A stretch of 64,000 bases of DNA from BPGX01 sp037447455 (GTDB lineage: Bacteria; Bacteroidota; Bacteroidia; B-17B0; Aurantibacillaceae). How positions within the stretch are numbered: the stretch's first letter is position 1; each line of letters begins with the position of its first letter. Made by a program: the position numbers and the translations under genes. The stretch lies in NCBI GenBank assembly GCA_037447455.1, contig JBBIGQ010000003.1, positions 1 to 64,000 of the forward strand, written 5' to 3'. The notes beneath the pieces were generated by a model. It saw only the letters and a program-made list of their open reading frames with translations, ran no database searches and was not told where the DNA came from. Below are positions 53,638-63,997 of this stretch, one piece after another.

Positions 53638-55440
53638 ATGAAAACAAAATTATTTTCTTTCTTAGCATTGAGTGCATTTATAGGCACCTTCGTGAATGCT
53701 CAATTGCCAGTGAGCACAGCGCCACAAAATAAAAAAGCTGTACTGGAAGTATTTACCGGTATTCATTGCGGCTATTGTCCGGATGGGCATAAGATTGCTA
53801 CTAACATCTATAATGCAGACCCGAATAATGTCGTGCTTATCGATATTCACACAGAGGGGTTTGCTGCCCCATTTGCCGCCGGTGATGTTGATTTCAGAAC
53901 TACAGAAGGAGACAGCATAGCTTCTATGCCGGGTATGGGTATTACAGGGTATCCAACAGGGGCAATCAATAGAACTATTCATACCGGCACAGTGATGGAG
54001 ACGTCTCGCTCGTTATGGAGCACCTATGTTAACCAAGTGAAAACACAATCCGCTTATTGCAATGTAGCACTGCAAGGTACAGTGGATGCTCAAACACGTA
54101 TACTAACCGTTGAAGCACAAGTTTATTATACAGCGAATAGTCCTGCGCCAACTAATTCCTTAACCATTATGTTATTGGAAAACAACATTCCGGGTCCGCA
54201 AAGTACTTATGGAAACTACAACCCTACCAATTGGTTCGCGGATGGATCATATAAACATAATCACGTATTAAGAAAAACTCTGACACCTACTTTTGGCGTA
54301 CCAGTTTCACCCACAACAGCAGGATCTTTATATACAACCACAGTTACTTATACAGTCCCTACTAAATACCCGGCAACCGGCTCTTACACTTCTTCTTGTT
54401 TGTTAGGACGTATAGAATTAGTGGCTTTTGTAACACAATCCAATTCCTTAACTATCAATGCAGCACGGGGACCGCTATTTATTATGAATATTCCTAATCA
54501 AAGAGATATTGAAGTGGCTAACTTAAAAACAGAAAGCGAAGTATGCGCAGGAATTATCAATCCACAATTCTGGTTTACAAACTATGGTAGAGATACCGTT
54601 ACTACGGCTACTTTTACCTATGCTATAAATGGTGGTACACCTGCTACTTATACATGGAATGGAATATGCCCGCCTTATACTCAACAATTAATCATGATGA
54701 ACAATGTGTCGTTCAGCCCATTACCAACTTCTAATACCTTACAAATTGGCGTGGCTTCTGTAAATGGTAATCCCGATCAGGTGAATACGAATGATGTTGT
54801 TACAAAAATTATCCCTACCGCTACTCTGATTGCTCCAAGTATAAATATGCAAATGGATTTTACACAAGATCAGTATGGTAGTGAGATTCGTTGGAAGGTC
54901 ATTGATGAGTCCAATGGAACAATTGTTGCTCAAGATGGGCCATGGTCAAATTTAGCAAATCCCGGCACTTTGCTTCATACCAAAACCTTTACATTACAAT
55001 CTAATAAGTGTTATGTTCTAGAAGTAACAGATGATTATGGAGATGGCGCATGTTGTTCTTACGGAAATGGTAATTATAACTTGAAGTCAGGAGGTAATAG
55101 TATTTTATCTGCCAATGCAAACTATGAAAAGGGCTTCAAAAAGTGGTTTAAAACCGCTGTAAATGCAAACATTTCGTCCATACAATACTCTCCTGAAATC
55201 TCAGTATTCCCCAATCCTGCTTATGATAAAATTAATATGCATATTCAATTACCACAAACGGATAATATTGAAATATCTGTTCTAAATACTCTTGGTCAGG
55301 AAGTATATCGTCTGGAAAAAACAGATGTCTTTAAGGAAGATATAAGCATACCTGTACAACACTTATCTAATGGTATTTATAATATCACTATTAAAACCTC
55401 TAATGAGATTGTCAATAAGAAAATTACTGTAACACATTAA
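53638..55440 (+). CDS. Omp28-related secreted protein with T9SS type A sorting domain
   Basis: A 600-residue protein with signal peptide MKTKLFSFLALSAFIGTFVN. The N-terminal Omp28 domain is thioredoxin-like and carries a CxxC motif in VFTGIHCGYCPDGHKIATNI, followed by VVLIDIHTEGFAAP and MPGMGITGYPTGAINRT. Two beta-sandwich modules follow (about 265-385 and 390-505). The C-terminal 80 residues (ISVFPNPAYDKINMHI to KKITVTH) are a type A T9SS sorting domain. A redox or adhesive role at the cell surface is possible. The next gene, 11 bases on, encodes another T9SS protein, so the two are probably one operon. Confidence 0.9.
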   Translation: MKTKLFSFLALSAFIGTFVNAQLPVSTAPQNKKAVLEVFTGIHCGYCPDGHKIATNIYNADPNNVVLIDIHTEGFAAPFAAGDVDFRTTEGDSIASMPGMGITGYPTGAINRTIHTGTVMETSRSLWSTYVNQVKTQSAYCNVALQGTVDAQTRILTVEAQVYYTANSPAPTNSLTIMLLENNIPGPQSTYGNYNPTNWFADGSYKHNHVLRKTLTPTFGVPVSPTTAGSLYTTTVTYTVPTKYPATGSYTSSCLLGRIELVAFVTQSNSLTINAARGPLFIMNIPNQRDIEVANLKTESEVCAGIINPQFWFTNYGRDTVTTATFTYAINGGTPATYTWNGICPPYTQQLIMMNNVSFSPLPTSNTLQIGVASVNGNPDQVNTNDVVTKIIPTATLIAPSINMQMDFTQDQYGSEIRWKVIDESNGTIVAQDGPWSNLANPGTLLHTKTFTLQSNKCYVLEVTDDYGDGACCSYGNGNYNLKSGGNSILSANANYEKGFKKWFKTAVNANISSIQYSPEISVFPNPAYDKINMHIQLPQTDNIEISVLNTLGQEVYRLEKTDVFKEDISIPVQHLSNGIYNITIKTSNEIVNKKITVTH

Positions 55441-55451
55441 AAACAAGTTTT

Positions 55452-56240
55452 ATGATATTAAGCAGATGGAATATTTTGGTAGGATTTATTTTATCGTTTT
55501 CGATAATAATCCGTGCACAGAGCAGTATTCATTTAGTTACTACTAATCCGGCAGGTAGTTTTACCATTGCTGTAATAAATAATGGCGGTGGATATTCCGT
55601 TACAACGACAGCTAATACCAATGATATTACCTCCAAATTCCGTTTTTACAACATAGATGCAACTAATACACATACCTACAATGTTCTTAGAACAATAAAA
55701 ACACTAAATGCACAAGGTAGTGCAACGGCCTCTACATATTTTTGTGTAGGGGCTACTTGCCTCCCGCCTTCGGCTAATACACTCTCAAACCCCGGTGATT
55801 ATATAGTATTAGTACCTGATACAAGTGATCAATTGATTACGTATTTCAATGAAATCAACCCTATAGGTTATTCAGAAGTATATTACAAAATTTTTAATGT
55901 AAATAATCCTAATGACTCATTAAGTTTCACTATCTACTATAATTCGGCTTTGAGTGTAAAAAATATCAATGCGTATATAGAGAACTTAATTATCTCTCCA
56001 CTTCCTGCAAAAGATCGTCTGTCTATTCAAGCCAACATCAATTCTCCAATAGAATTTACCTTTGTATTATCCAATATCTTAGGGCAAACCATTTTGAATT
56101 ATTCAGAAAAAGTAAAGGAAGGATTCTATAAAAAACAATTTGATGTTTCTGTTTTGCCTGAAGGCGTCTACTTTCTGACCATTCAATCAGATAGAATTAA
56201 TGCTCTTAAAGTATCAAAGAAAATAATCATATCCCGATAA
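55452..56240 (+). CDS. Secreted protein with T9SS type A sorting domain
   Basis: A 262-residue protein with a signal peptide (MILSRWNILVGFILSFSIII, cleavage after RAQ). The first 165 residues form a beta-rich module without recognised motifs. The last 75 residues (LIISPLPAKDRLSIQANINS to KKIIISR) form a type A sorting domain, with PLPAKDRL replacing the usual PNP motif. It is encoded 11 bases after the Omp28-like gene and likely expressed with it. The function is unknown. Confidence 0.78.
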   Translation: MILSRWNILVGFILSFSIIIRAQSSIHLVTTNPAGSFTIAVINNGGGYSVTTTANTNDITSKFRFYNIDATNTHTYNVLRTIKTLNAQGSATASTYFCVGATCLPPSANTLSNPGDYIVLVPDTSDQLITYFNEINPIGYSEVYYKIFNVNNPNDSLSFTIYYNSALSVKNINAYIENLIISPLPAKDRLSIQANINSPIEFTFVLSNILGQTILNYSEKVKEGFYKKQFDVSVLPEGVYFLTIQSDRINALKVSKKIIISR

Positions 56241-56273
56241 AAATATTGTGTATTGTAAAAGTGATGTGTTTTA

Positions 56274-57593
56274 ATGAAAAGAGCAGGTAAACAATTTGTT
56301 TTAGTTTTTCTTTTGTTGTTGTACAATCTTTATTCACAGGACATTGCTTTTTTCAAACAAAAATTTAATAAATATTTAAATCTAAATCGCGAATTAGACA
56401 GCATTGTATTTTTTTATCCCGATAAAATTGTCATTAAAGATAAAAATAAAAGAGAAGAACTCACTATTTACACTGATGAAATACCAACAATTAGTAAATT
56501 GTTAGAATCTGAAAAATTAGGAGTGTTAGAAAAATTTTTTTCTGAAAAACAAAATAGAAAATTATCAAAAAGAGAAAAAGACAGTATACTTATTAGCATA
56601 GATGAGATTTATAGTTTTAATAAAAAAAAACATCTCCCGCTTTCGGGCATTAGAATTGCTATTGATCCGGGACATTTTGGTTATAATTATTATACCGCAA
56701 AGATAGAACAACGTTTTTTACAATTTACGCATTTAAGTACCAATAAACAAGATACAAATGTTTTGTATGAAGGTAAATTAACTTATCTCACAGCCATTAT
56801 TCTGGCTAACAAATTGCAAAATGAAGGCGCAGAAATATTGATTACTCGCAACAAACTGCATCATACGGCTTTTGGAATAAGTTATGAAGAATGGTTGCAA
56901 AAAAGAAAAACCAAGGTTTTAGATAGCTTATATCAATCTAAAGAATTATCCCGAAACAAGTATCAGAAATTAAAAACATGTAGTCCTCAACAATTTTTTA
57001 ATTTGTTTTTCAAAGAACATGAATTGCTTCAAAGAGCGAGAATTATCAATAATTTCAACCCACATTTAACGATTATTATTCATTACAACGTAGATGAAAA
57101 AAACAATCCATGGGATAAACCCACTTCTAATAATTATTCCATGTGTTTTATCAGTGGGGCATTTGAACAGTCCGATATGGATAAGATGGTAAATAAAATT
57201 CATTTTTTGAGATTATTATTCACACCACAAATAGAAAATAGTGAAAAAATAAGCACATACACTATGCAGCATTTTGAACAGCAATTAAGTGTTAGTGCTG
57301 CCAAAAGAGAAGATGCTCAATATCTACAAACAGTATGTATCCCCACTAAGCAAAGTGGTGTATATTGCAGAAACTTGCTTCTCACAAGATATATAATATC
57401 TCCTCTTGTTTACGGTGAAAGTATGTGTCAGGATAATATAGCAGAATATAAAAACTTATCCGATTATAGCTATGAATATCACGTAATTAAAGTCCCGAAA
57501 AGAGTATACGAAGTAGCCGATGCCTATTTTCAATCTACTTTAAATTATTTTCAAAAATTTTTCTTCCCAAATTTTAATCCTCAAAAAAAATAA
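56274..57593 (+). CDS. N-acetylmuramoyl-L-alanine amidase-like protein (Amidase_3)
   Basis: A 439-residue exported protein; the signal peptide spans the first 22 or so residues, ending LYSQD. The zinc amidase pattern is present: IRIAIDPGHFGYNYYTAKIE (first His), LYEGKLTYLTAIILANKL (Glu), TIIIHYNVDEKNNPWDKP (second His) and SPLVYGESMCQDNIAEYKNL (catalytic Glu). About 120 residues before the core have no motif. A large insert of about 65 residues between the Glu and second His is also unusual. The family cleaves the peptide stem from peptidoglycan. A free, envelope-located hydrolase is inferred. Confidence 0.82.
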   Translation: MKRAGKQFVLVFLLLLYNLYSQDIAFFKQKFNKYLNLNRELDSIVFFYPDKIVIKDKNKREELTIYTDEIPTISKLLESEKLGVLEKFFSEKQNRKLSKREKDSILISIDEIYSFNKKKHLPLSGIRIAIDPGHFGYNYYTAKIEQRFLQFTHLSTNKQDTNVLYEGKLTYLTAIILANKLQNEGAEILITRNKLHHTAFGISYEEWLQKRKTKVLDSLYQSKELSRNKYQKLKTCSPQQFFNLFFKEHELLQRARIINNFNPHLTIIIHYNVDEKNNPWDKPTSNNYSMCFISGAFEQSDMDKMVNKIHFLRLLFTPQIENSEKISTYTMQHFEQQLSVSAAKREDAQYLQTVCIPTKQSGVYCRNLLLTRYIISPLVYGESMCQDNIAEYKNLSDYSYEYHVIKVPKRVYEVADAYFQSTLNYFQKFFFPNFNPQKK

Positions 57594-57613
57594 TTTTTAT
57601 ACTTCATATTTCG

Positions 57614-57621
57614 TAAATTTG
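57614..57621 (+). promoter_or_regulatory. Probable -7 element of the ridA gene
   Basis: TAAATTTG matches TAnnTTTG, 32 bases before the ATG at 57654. No -33 TTTG at the expected distance. Confidence 0.5.
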
Positions 57622-57653
57622 CCTCTCACAAATTAATTAAAAAAAATAAGGTC

Positions 57654-58037
57654 ATGAAAAAAATAATCAATACGCCAAAAGCTCCATCACCTATCGGTCC
57701 ATACAATCAAGCTGTTATAGTGGGAGATACGATGTATGTGGCAGGACAAATTGCTATGGATTTAGAATCTAAGCAACTCATCAAAACAAGCAACATACGA
57801 GAAGAAACAAAAATAGTTATGGATTATATCAAAGAAATTCTCGCCGCAGCTGGATTGACCTACGATAATGTAGTGAAAGTAAACATTTTTCTCAGCGATT
57901 TAAATAATTTTCATCATGTGAATGAAGTATATGCCTCTTATTTTACAGCAGATTTTCCAGCTCGTGCCACCATTGAAGCCAAACGCTTACCAAAAGATGC
58001 TAACATTGAAATCAGCGTGGAAGCACGAATCTTTTAA
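57654..58037 (+). CDS. ridA: RidA family reactive-intermediate deaminase
   Basis: A 127-residue protein of the RidA/YjgF family. Motifs are APSPIGPYNQAVIVGDTMYV at the N-terminus and PARATIEAKRLPKDANIEIS at the C-terminus, the latter containing the conserved Arg that binds the imine. It hydrolyses reactive enamines and imines formed by threonine dehydratase and related enzymes. Its 3' end overlaps the convergent glycosyltransferase gene by 26 bases. Confidence 0.93.
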   Translation: MKKIINTPKAPSPIGPYNQAVIVGDTMYVAGQIAMDLESKQLIKTSNIREETKIVMDYIKEILAAAGLTYDNVVKVNIFLSDLNNFHHVNEVYASYFTADFPARATIEAKRLPKDANIEISVEARIF

Positions 58038-59169
58038 TCTCATTAACGAGTTCATCAATTATTTTTTCCCAAGTAAAATTCTGAATATGTTGAAGTGCTG
58101 CATTCTTTTTGAGTGACAGCACTTTTTTATCTTCTTTCAGAATGCTCATGAGTGTTTTTTCAAGAATATCGAGATGATTATTAGGAAGCAAATACCCCGT
58201 CTCCTCATTGACCAATAAATTAACTGCTCCTATATCCGTTGCCACCACAGTGAGCCCATTAGCCATTGCTTCTACAATAACATTCGGCATTCCTTCACTA
58301 TAACTGGGACATATCAGGATGTCCATTTTTTTTAGTAGGTCTTTAATTAGCGTGTAATCTTTTATTACGCCATAATAGAGCACTCGTTTATCAGCAATCT
58401 TTAAATGCTCTGGAATCTGACCTATAAAATGAAAGTTGAAATTTATATTTTGACGAATTAAATTCAACAACACCTTATTCAAATTTTCAACTCCCTTTCT
58501 TTTCTCATATCGGCCCATGAAAACAAAATTTACTTCAGAATGACTATCGGTAATGTTGTCAACAATCAATGATTTCTCAATACCGGTTGGAATTTCAATA
58601 ATTTTTTCTTTATTGACAGATAATCTATTCATTAAAATTTCAGTGATTTTTCCTCCGTAAGAAAAAACAATATCTGCATTTTTGTTGACGAATGATGTAG
58701 GTATTCGTAATAAGTAGTGTTGTAATTTAGTTTTTAAATCCGGTGCATATTGGTACATTTCATAACCATGCAACTTTATTCCAATCTTTGGAAAGTGGTT
58801 CCTTTTCTTTTTAAGTAAATGCCATGCCGTAAATCCTTTTGAATAAATAAAATCAAATTTATCAATATCTCCAATCAAATGATCATAAATTCTTTTGGAA
58901 TACAAATAAGATTCTAATAAATAATATCCTGGAAATCTTGATCTGAAATCAAAAGGAATTAAAACCAATTCAAGATAATTCAACTCTTCTGACGAAAAAA
59001 TATCTTTTAATCTTTCATAATAACTGGATTCATGGTGCTTTTGGATACAATGATACACTCTTACATAAATTTTTTTTTGAGCAAGATATTTTGCCAAAAA
59101 ATATGAATGTCTTTGCATTCCGCCTATTACAAAAGGATAAATACCATCGGTCAATAATGCTATTTTCAT
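58012..59169 (-). CDS. Glycosyltransferase, GT4 family
   Basis: A 385-residue GT-B protein. The N-terminal motif is IALLTDGIYPFVIGGMQRHS, typical of GT4 enzymes with a G-G-x-x loop. The donor half carries NFVFMGRYEKRKGVENLNKV and ILICPSYSEGMPNVIVEAMA, with the E-x7-E motif, then NGLTVVATDIGAVNLLV. It probably adds a hexose to a lipid-linked or capsular intermediate. It lies three bases after the next glycosyltransferase gene on this strand, so both are co-transcribed. The end overlaps ridA by 26 bases. Confidence 0.87.
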   Translation of the reverse strand: MKIALLTDGIYPFVIGGMQRHSYFLAKYLAQKKIYVRVYHCIQKHHESSYYERLKDIFSSEELNYLELVLIPFDFRSRFPGYYLLESYLYSKRIYDHLIGDIDKFDFIYSKGFTAWHLLKKKRNHFPKIGIKLHGYEMYQYAPDLKTKLQHYLLRIPTSFVNKNADIVFSYGGKITEILMNRLSVNKEKIIEIPTGIEKSLIVDNITDSHSEVNFVFMGRYEKRKGVENLNKVLLNLIRQNINFNFHFIGQIPEHLKIADKRVLYYGVIKDYTLIKDLLKKMDILICPSYSEGMPNVIVEAMANGLTVVATDIGAVNLLVNEETGYLLPNNHLDILEKTLMSILKEDKKVLSLKKNAALQHIQNFTWEKIIDELVNEIKRFVLPR

Positions 59170-59172
59170 ATA

Positions 59173-60315
59173 CTAAACAAATTCTATAATTTTCTGATAT
59201 TGACCTTGATAACATTCTTTCCTAAAAAACTTTTCTGACAATTGATGCATCCTTTCCTTTTCCTCGTAATGAATTTTTTTCAATGTAATTAATTGTGGTT
59301 TATTAAGATCAATAATTTCTCCACAATCATATTGAATGCAAAATGCACTGTAATCGCCCAAATTTGGTGAAATCAAAACTTTTAAACCGGCAGATAAATA
59401 TTCAGCCAATTTCACAGGAGAAGCCACCTGATTAGTAACGCTCTCTTCCCTGACAAGCCAACCATAATCTCCAATATATAAATAATTCAGAACCTCACCC
59501 GGCTCTACCTTTTTTTGAATAACTCTATGAGAATATTCTTTGTAGAAATTAAATTGTTCAACGAGAACATCACCCAAAAATAAAATTTTAAGATTTGAAT
59601 TATTTTTGAGTAATTCATAAAAAACCGCATTCACCTTGTTTAATGATTGCCAACCCGCAGAAGACCCTGAAAAAATCAAGATAATGTCGTCTTCATTAAA
59701 ACCTAACTTTCTTTTTAATTGAGTGATAAAATCAAAACCTGGAAATGGCTTCACAAAATCATAAGATAAGGTGCAAGGTATAACAACATAATTCCCGGTA
59801 ATATCAAGTTGTAAATTTCTCTTCCAATACTCTACCAGAGCATTTGACACAGCCATTCGAAAATCTGCTAATTCAATCGCCTTCTTTTCAATCTCTTCAA
59901 TGACATTCAAAATTTTTGTGTGATTAATAACTTTATACTCTTCAAACTCTGCTTTGTAAGCCCCTCTTGCATCTAAGATAATACACTTTAAAAGACCATA
60001 TCTGCGAAAGGGATAGGCAATGTGAAAAGCAAAAATCCCTCTGCAAATGACAGAAGAACGAAAAAACAATAAAGCAATAAAAAAAAACATTAACCGATTC
60101 CACTTCCAGTTGTGAACCCCCAGAAACATTGGAATAACAATAGAAGATGCATACCGTTGTTTTATCTTTTTTCTACTAGACCAAAAGTTACGAACAGAAA
60201 CAAAAGCAATTAAACGAACGCTCTTATTACTTAACTTATTAAGATAATGAAGCACATCGATAACCTGACTGTAATAAATCCCCCCCGGATAATCATTGAA
60301 TGTAATATACAGCAT
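59173..60315 (-). CDS. Glycosyltransferase-like protein (GT-B fold)
   Basis: A 380-residue protein with a GT4-like outline but weak motifs. Recognisable parts are LYITFNDYPGGIYYSQVIDV at the N-terminus, CIILDARGAYKAEFEEYKVI, FRMAVSNALVEYWKRN, IILIFSGSSAGWQSLNKVNA in the donor half and VKLAEYLSAGLKVLISPN at the end of the sugar-nucleotide site. It probably works with the downstream GT4 gene in one polysaccharide pathway. Substrates are not evident. A TATTTTTG element lies 21 bases upstream. Confidence 0.75.
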   Translation of the reverse strand: MLYITFNDYPGGIYYSQVIDVLHYLNKLSNKSVRLIAFVSVRNFWSSRKKIKQRYASSIVIPMFLGVHNWKWNRLMFFFIALLFFRSSVICRGIFAFHIAYPFRRYGLLKCIILDARGAYKAEFEEYKVINHTKILNVIEEIEKKAIELADFRMAVSNALVEYWKRNLQLDITGNYVVIPCTLSYDFVKPFPGFDFITQLKRKLGFNEDDIILIFSGSSAGWQSLNKVNAVFYELLKNNSNLKILFLGDVLVEQFNFYKEYSHRVIQKKVEPGEVLNYLYIGDYGWLVREESVTNQVASPVKLAEYLSAGLKVLISPNLGDYSAFCIQYDCGEIIDLNKPQLITLKKIHYEEKERMHQLSEKFFRKECYQGQYQKIIEFV

Positions 60316-60335
60316 TAAAAATTGCCTTTATGGGG

Positions 60336-60343
60336 CAAAAATA
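60336..60343 (-). promoter_or_regulatory. Possible -7 element of the glycosyltransferase pair
   Basis: Reverse-strand TATTTTTG fits TAnnTTTG and lies 21 bases from the ATG at 60315, in the gap after the adhesin gene. No -33 TTTG. Confidence 0.45.
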
Positions 60344-60373
60344 TAAAAGAAAAATTTAAAGAAAATACCTCAA

Positions 60374-63300
60374 TTAATTATCGTAGTCCGGCAAACAAGT
60401 AACATGTCCCACATATTCGTGTTTTCCACCTTTCAAATCTTTAACGTATATTTTATAAACATATACATCCTGCGTTGCTTTACCTTCATGTCCTTTGACA
60501 GTGCCGTTCCAACCCTTATATAAATCGGTAGTATAATAAATTAATTCACCCCATCGGTCAAAAATATACATTTTAAAATTGTTCTCATCTATTCCTACTC
60601 CTTTTACATTGAAAACATCATTTAAGCCATCTCCGTTAGGTGTGAAGGCATTGGGAATATATATGTGAAATTCAGGATCAACGTACAATGGTTTTGTAAT
60701 TCTGCTTTCACATCCATATTGATTTATGGCAATAAGAGTAACTGAGTAAGTACCATAATACGAATATGTGTGGCTTGGATTAACTATGGTAGTAGTATTG
60801 GAAGGAGATGAAAAATCTCCAAAACTCCAGGTATAGCTCGTAGCACCATATGAAGTATTAATAAAATTAACAACAGGTTCAACAATTGTTGGATTAATAG
60901 GTGAATAATTAAAATCAGCAATTGGATAAGGATAAACTTCAATATAATTGCTTGCTGTTGTATCATACACACAGCCATACTGATTAGTAATTGTTAAACT
61001 TACGCTGTAAACACCAGTTTCTGTATAACTCGTTGTTGCTGGGTTACCGCTCCCAGATTCGCCATTACCAAAATCCCAAACAAACGAATCCGAAGCACCT
61101 CCGGAGGAAACAGCATTGAAATTTACTGTGAGAGGTACACAGCCCTTAAGTAAATCGCCTGTAAAATAACCCTTTGGCGAAGGATTTACATACAAAGTGC
61201 TTATCGCAACAGCGGATGGCGAAGTACATCCATCATCAATAGTAACAGTGTAAGTGATAGGTTGTATTGCATAATTTCCTGAAACGGTTATTGAAGGTGT
61301 AGTAGCAAAGTTACTCCACAAATAGGAATATGGGCCACCATTGCCCGGACTGGTTATAGAAACCGTTAATACGCCATTAGTGTTTTCGCAAACAGAAGTA
61401 TACATTCCTGTAGCTGTAAGGGGAGATAATACATAGATTTGAATATTTTTAGTTGGCGAAGTACAGCCATTCACATCTGTAGCATACACATTATATATCG
61501 TTGTAACAGTTGGGTTTACAGATATTGGTCCGGCTCCTGAAAGATTAGAAGGATTCCACGAATAAGTATAAGGTGAAATGCCGCCACCTGCATTAGCAGA
61601 AAGGTTAGTACTTTGCCCGAAGCAAATGGTTGCATTGGGGCTGGTTATCAATGTAACAGGCGAGGGCTCATTTATTGTTACAAATGTGTTAATAGGACAA
61701 GCATTAGCATCGGATACAAAAACAGAATAATTGCCTGCACTCAGTCCATTTGCTATGTTGCTATTCCCGCCTGTGGGTGTCCATGTATATGAATAAGGTA
61801 ATGTGCCACCATTTACAGTTACTGTAGCACTTCCATTGCTGTATCCATTACAGGTAATACTGTTAGAAACAATGGAAATGCTCATAGCAGGTGGTTGGGT
61901 TATCACAGTGTTGCCCGCAATACTACAACCATTAGCATCATTAACTGTAACCGTATAATTCCCGGCAGTTAAATTGCTGGCTACCGAATTATTACCGCCG
62001 GAAGGCGCCCATGTATAAGTATATCCGCCAACACCACCGGAGACGTTAGCCGTAGCACTTCCGTTGTTCCCACCGTTACAACTTACGCTGGTTGAATTAA
62101 CTGTTAAAGATAATGCTGGAGGTTGAAGAATTTGGACAGTAGTAGTTGTTTGACAATTATTGGCATCCGATACGGTAACAGTGTAAATACCGGCCGATAA
62201 ACCTGTTGGATTGGAGGAATTATTTCCATTTGACCATGTATAAGTATAGGCAGGGACGCCACCATTCACAGTAACCGTTGCAGAGCCATTGTTGCCGCTG
62301 TTACAAGTTACACTATTTACTTGTGAGGCAGTAGCAGAGGGTGAGTTAGCGGATGTAATAGAAGTGGTACCAGAACCCACACAACCGTTATTGTCAAGAA
62401 CATTAACAGTATAATTTCCTTGCGATAACCCTACTGCAACGCTGGAATTTCCCCCGGCAGGTAACCATGTATAAGAATATGGGCCTGTACCACCAGCAAT
62501 ATTAACTGTTCCGCTTCCGGGCGAAGAACAACTGGCATTTGTAACATTAATGTTAACTGTTGGTAGAGTAGGGACAGTGATTTGAAGTGTTTCTGTGGTT
62601 TGGCAGGACTGAGTATTAACCACTGTATGATAAATGGTATAAGTTCCTGCAGCAGGGAAAATAACACTGGAATTTGTATTGGTTGTGGTAAATGTAGTAG
62701 GAGGTGACGCACCTGCAAAGGAGTAAGTTTGAACAGAGGGTGCAGGATCGCCGGTATTTATTAAGGTATAGGTATTGCAAATATTATTACTGATAAAAGT
62801 GGCATTAGGGTTAGGGTAAAATTGTATATTAATGGTTCTGGTAATTGGGGCACAAGCACCGGGCGGATTCATTGTAAGAGTATATATACCGGTCGTATTA
62901 GTTGTAAAGGTTTGGTTGGGATAATTTGTAATTCCGCTCCCTGGCGGACCATTCCATGTATAAGGCCCTAAAAAAGGAGGGGCAGATACAGTAGCGGAAT
63001 TTATACCACAGGCAGGAATATTACCTCCACTGGTGCCAACGGGAAAATCAATACCATTTACATTTACATCCATGGGGTTACACAAGGCATCAAAATACAT
63101 ATAACCACCATGACCTCCTGCATTACATCATCCAACAGTAACACGAATAGTAACACAGGAGCCAATGTAAGCGGTTAAATCAATAGAGGAAATAATCCAG
63201 CTATTAGTATAAGTCCAGCCACCACCATTTGTCCAGCCAGTAAAGGTACTGCCGCAACCACTTGTGGGTGCTACAATACTAAAAGTAGGACAGGGTAAAA

Positions 63301-63997
63301 CGTTTCCCCCGCAGTCAAGTAAATTTATTGTTGCATAAGGTTGATCGCAGCATCCATGCCCGGCATTTTCCAATGCGGCCACGAAAGCAAACTGAAATAA
63401 GGCATTGGTAGCTGTTACAGGAAAAGTTTGTTCCATGCGGACAACCTGATAATTCGTCCCCATACCACTGAAGTTTAAGAGCGCGACTTTTGTTCCTCAT
63501 AATGGAGAATTGGGAATTGTGCCGGGAATAATACCATTGACATCGGCTAATGGGGTTGTTACAATCTGATTCCATGTGTTGGAATTATTTGGACAACAAC
63601 CCGCTTGTGTACAAGAATTACTAGTACTACCCTCTGTGATAGTCCAGCCGGCAAAAGTACCAGTTTCAAAATCTTCGTTAACACAAGGTGCCGCTAGAGG
63701 AGAAAGAGGGGTATAAGAATTTTTGACATTAAATTGTTGTGTTGAAGTGGAATATGAATACAAACCATATTTTCTTTTAATATATTCTCTTTTAAAGCGG
63801 GGTAGATTCAATTCGTATTCGTATGGAGTGTAGTTGTTTTGTTGAGATAACTTTTTATATTCTGAAATATCAAACCCTTCTAAAGAATCCTGGTAGGTCA
63901 GTATTGATTTAGTAGGGATATAAGGCGATTTTTCTTGAGATAAACAAGCATTTGTTGCCAAAACTAACACAAATAAAATTAATAATAGTTTTTTCAT
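60374..63997 (-). pseudogene. SprB-repeat adhesin with T9SS type B domain, interrupted by two in-frame TGA codons
   Basis: From the ATG at 63997 (signal peptide MKKLLLILFVLVLATNACLS) to the TAA at 60374, one reading frame of 1207 codons holds only two stops, both TGA: codon 167 (63497-63499) and codon 290 (63128-63130). Domains continue across both: an N-terminal jelly-roll-like segment (CVNEDFETGTFAGWTITEG to TAYIGSCVTIRVTVG), four SprB-type repeats with cores such as GSATVTVNGGVPAYTYTWSN, an Ig-like module, two PKD modules (FVWDFGNGE, YTWSFGDF) and a type B sorting domain (YIPNAFTPNGDGLNDVFNVK, FDRWGELIYY). Without read-through only 166 residues are made. A fresh pseudogene, base-call errors or stop-codon read-through are all possible. 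The C-terminal half resembles the protein at 18170-23413. Confidence 0.8.

Noticed and set aside
63128..63499. Selenocysteine insertion at the two TGA codons
   Set aside because: The positions lie in a beta-rich adhesin, not a redox enzyme, and I see no convincing SECIS-like hairpin directly downstream.
60374..63997. TGA reassigned to an amino acid (as in alternative-code bacteria) to explain the two internal TGA codons
   Set aside because: Many genes in the window end at TGA, including ATGA overlaps at aroE, rpe, the SCO pair and the K+ channel, so TGA is a normal stop here. A gene-specific read-through remains open as a finding.
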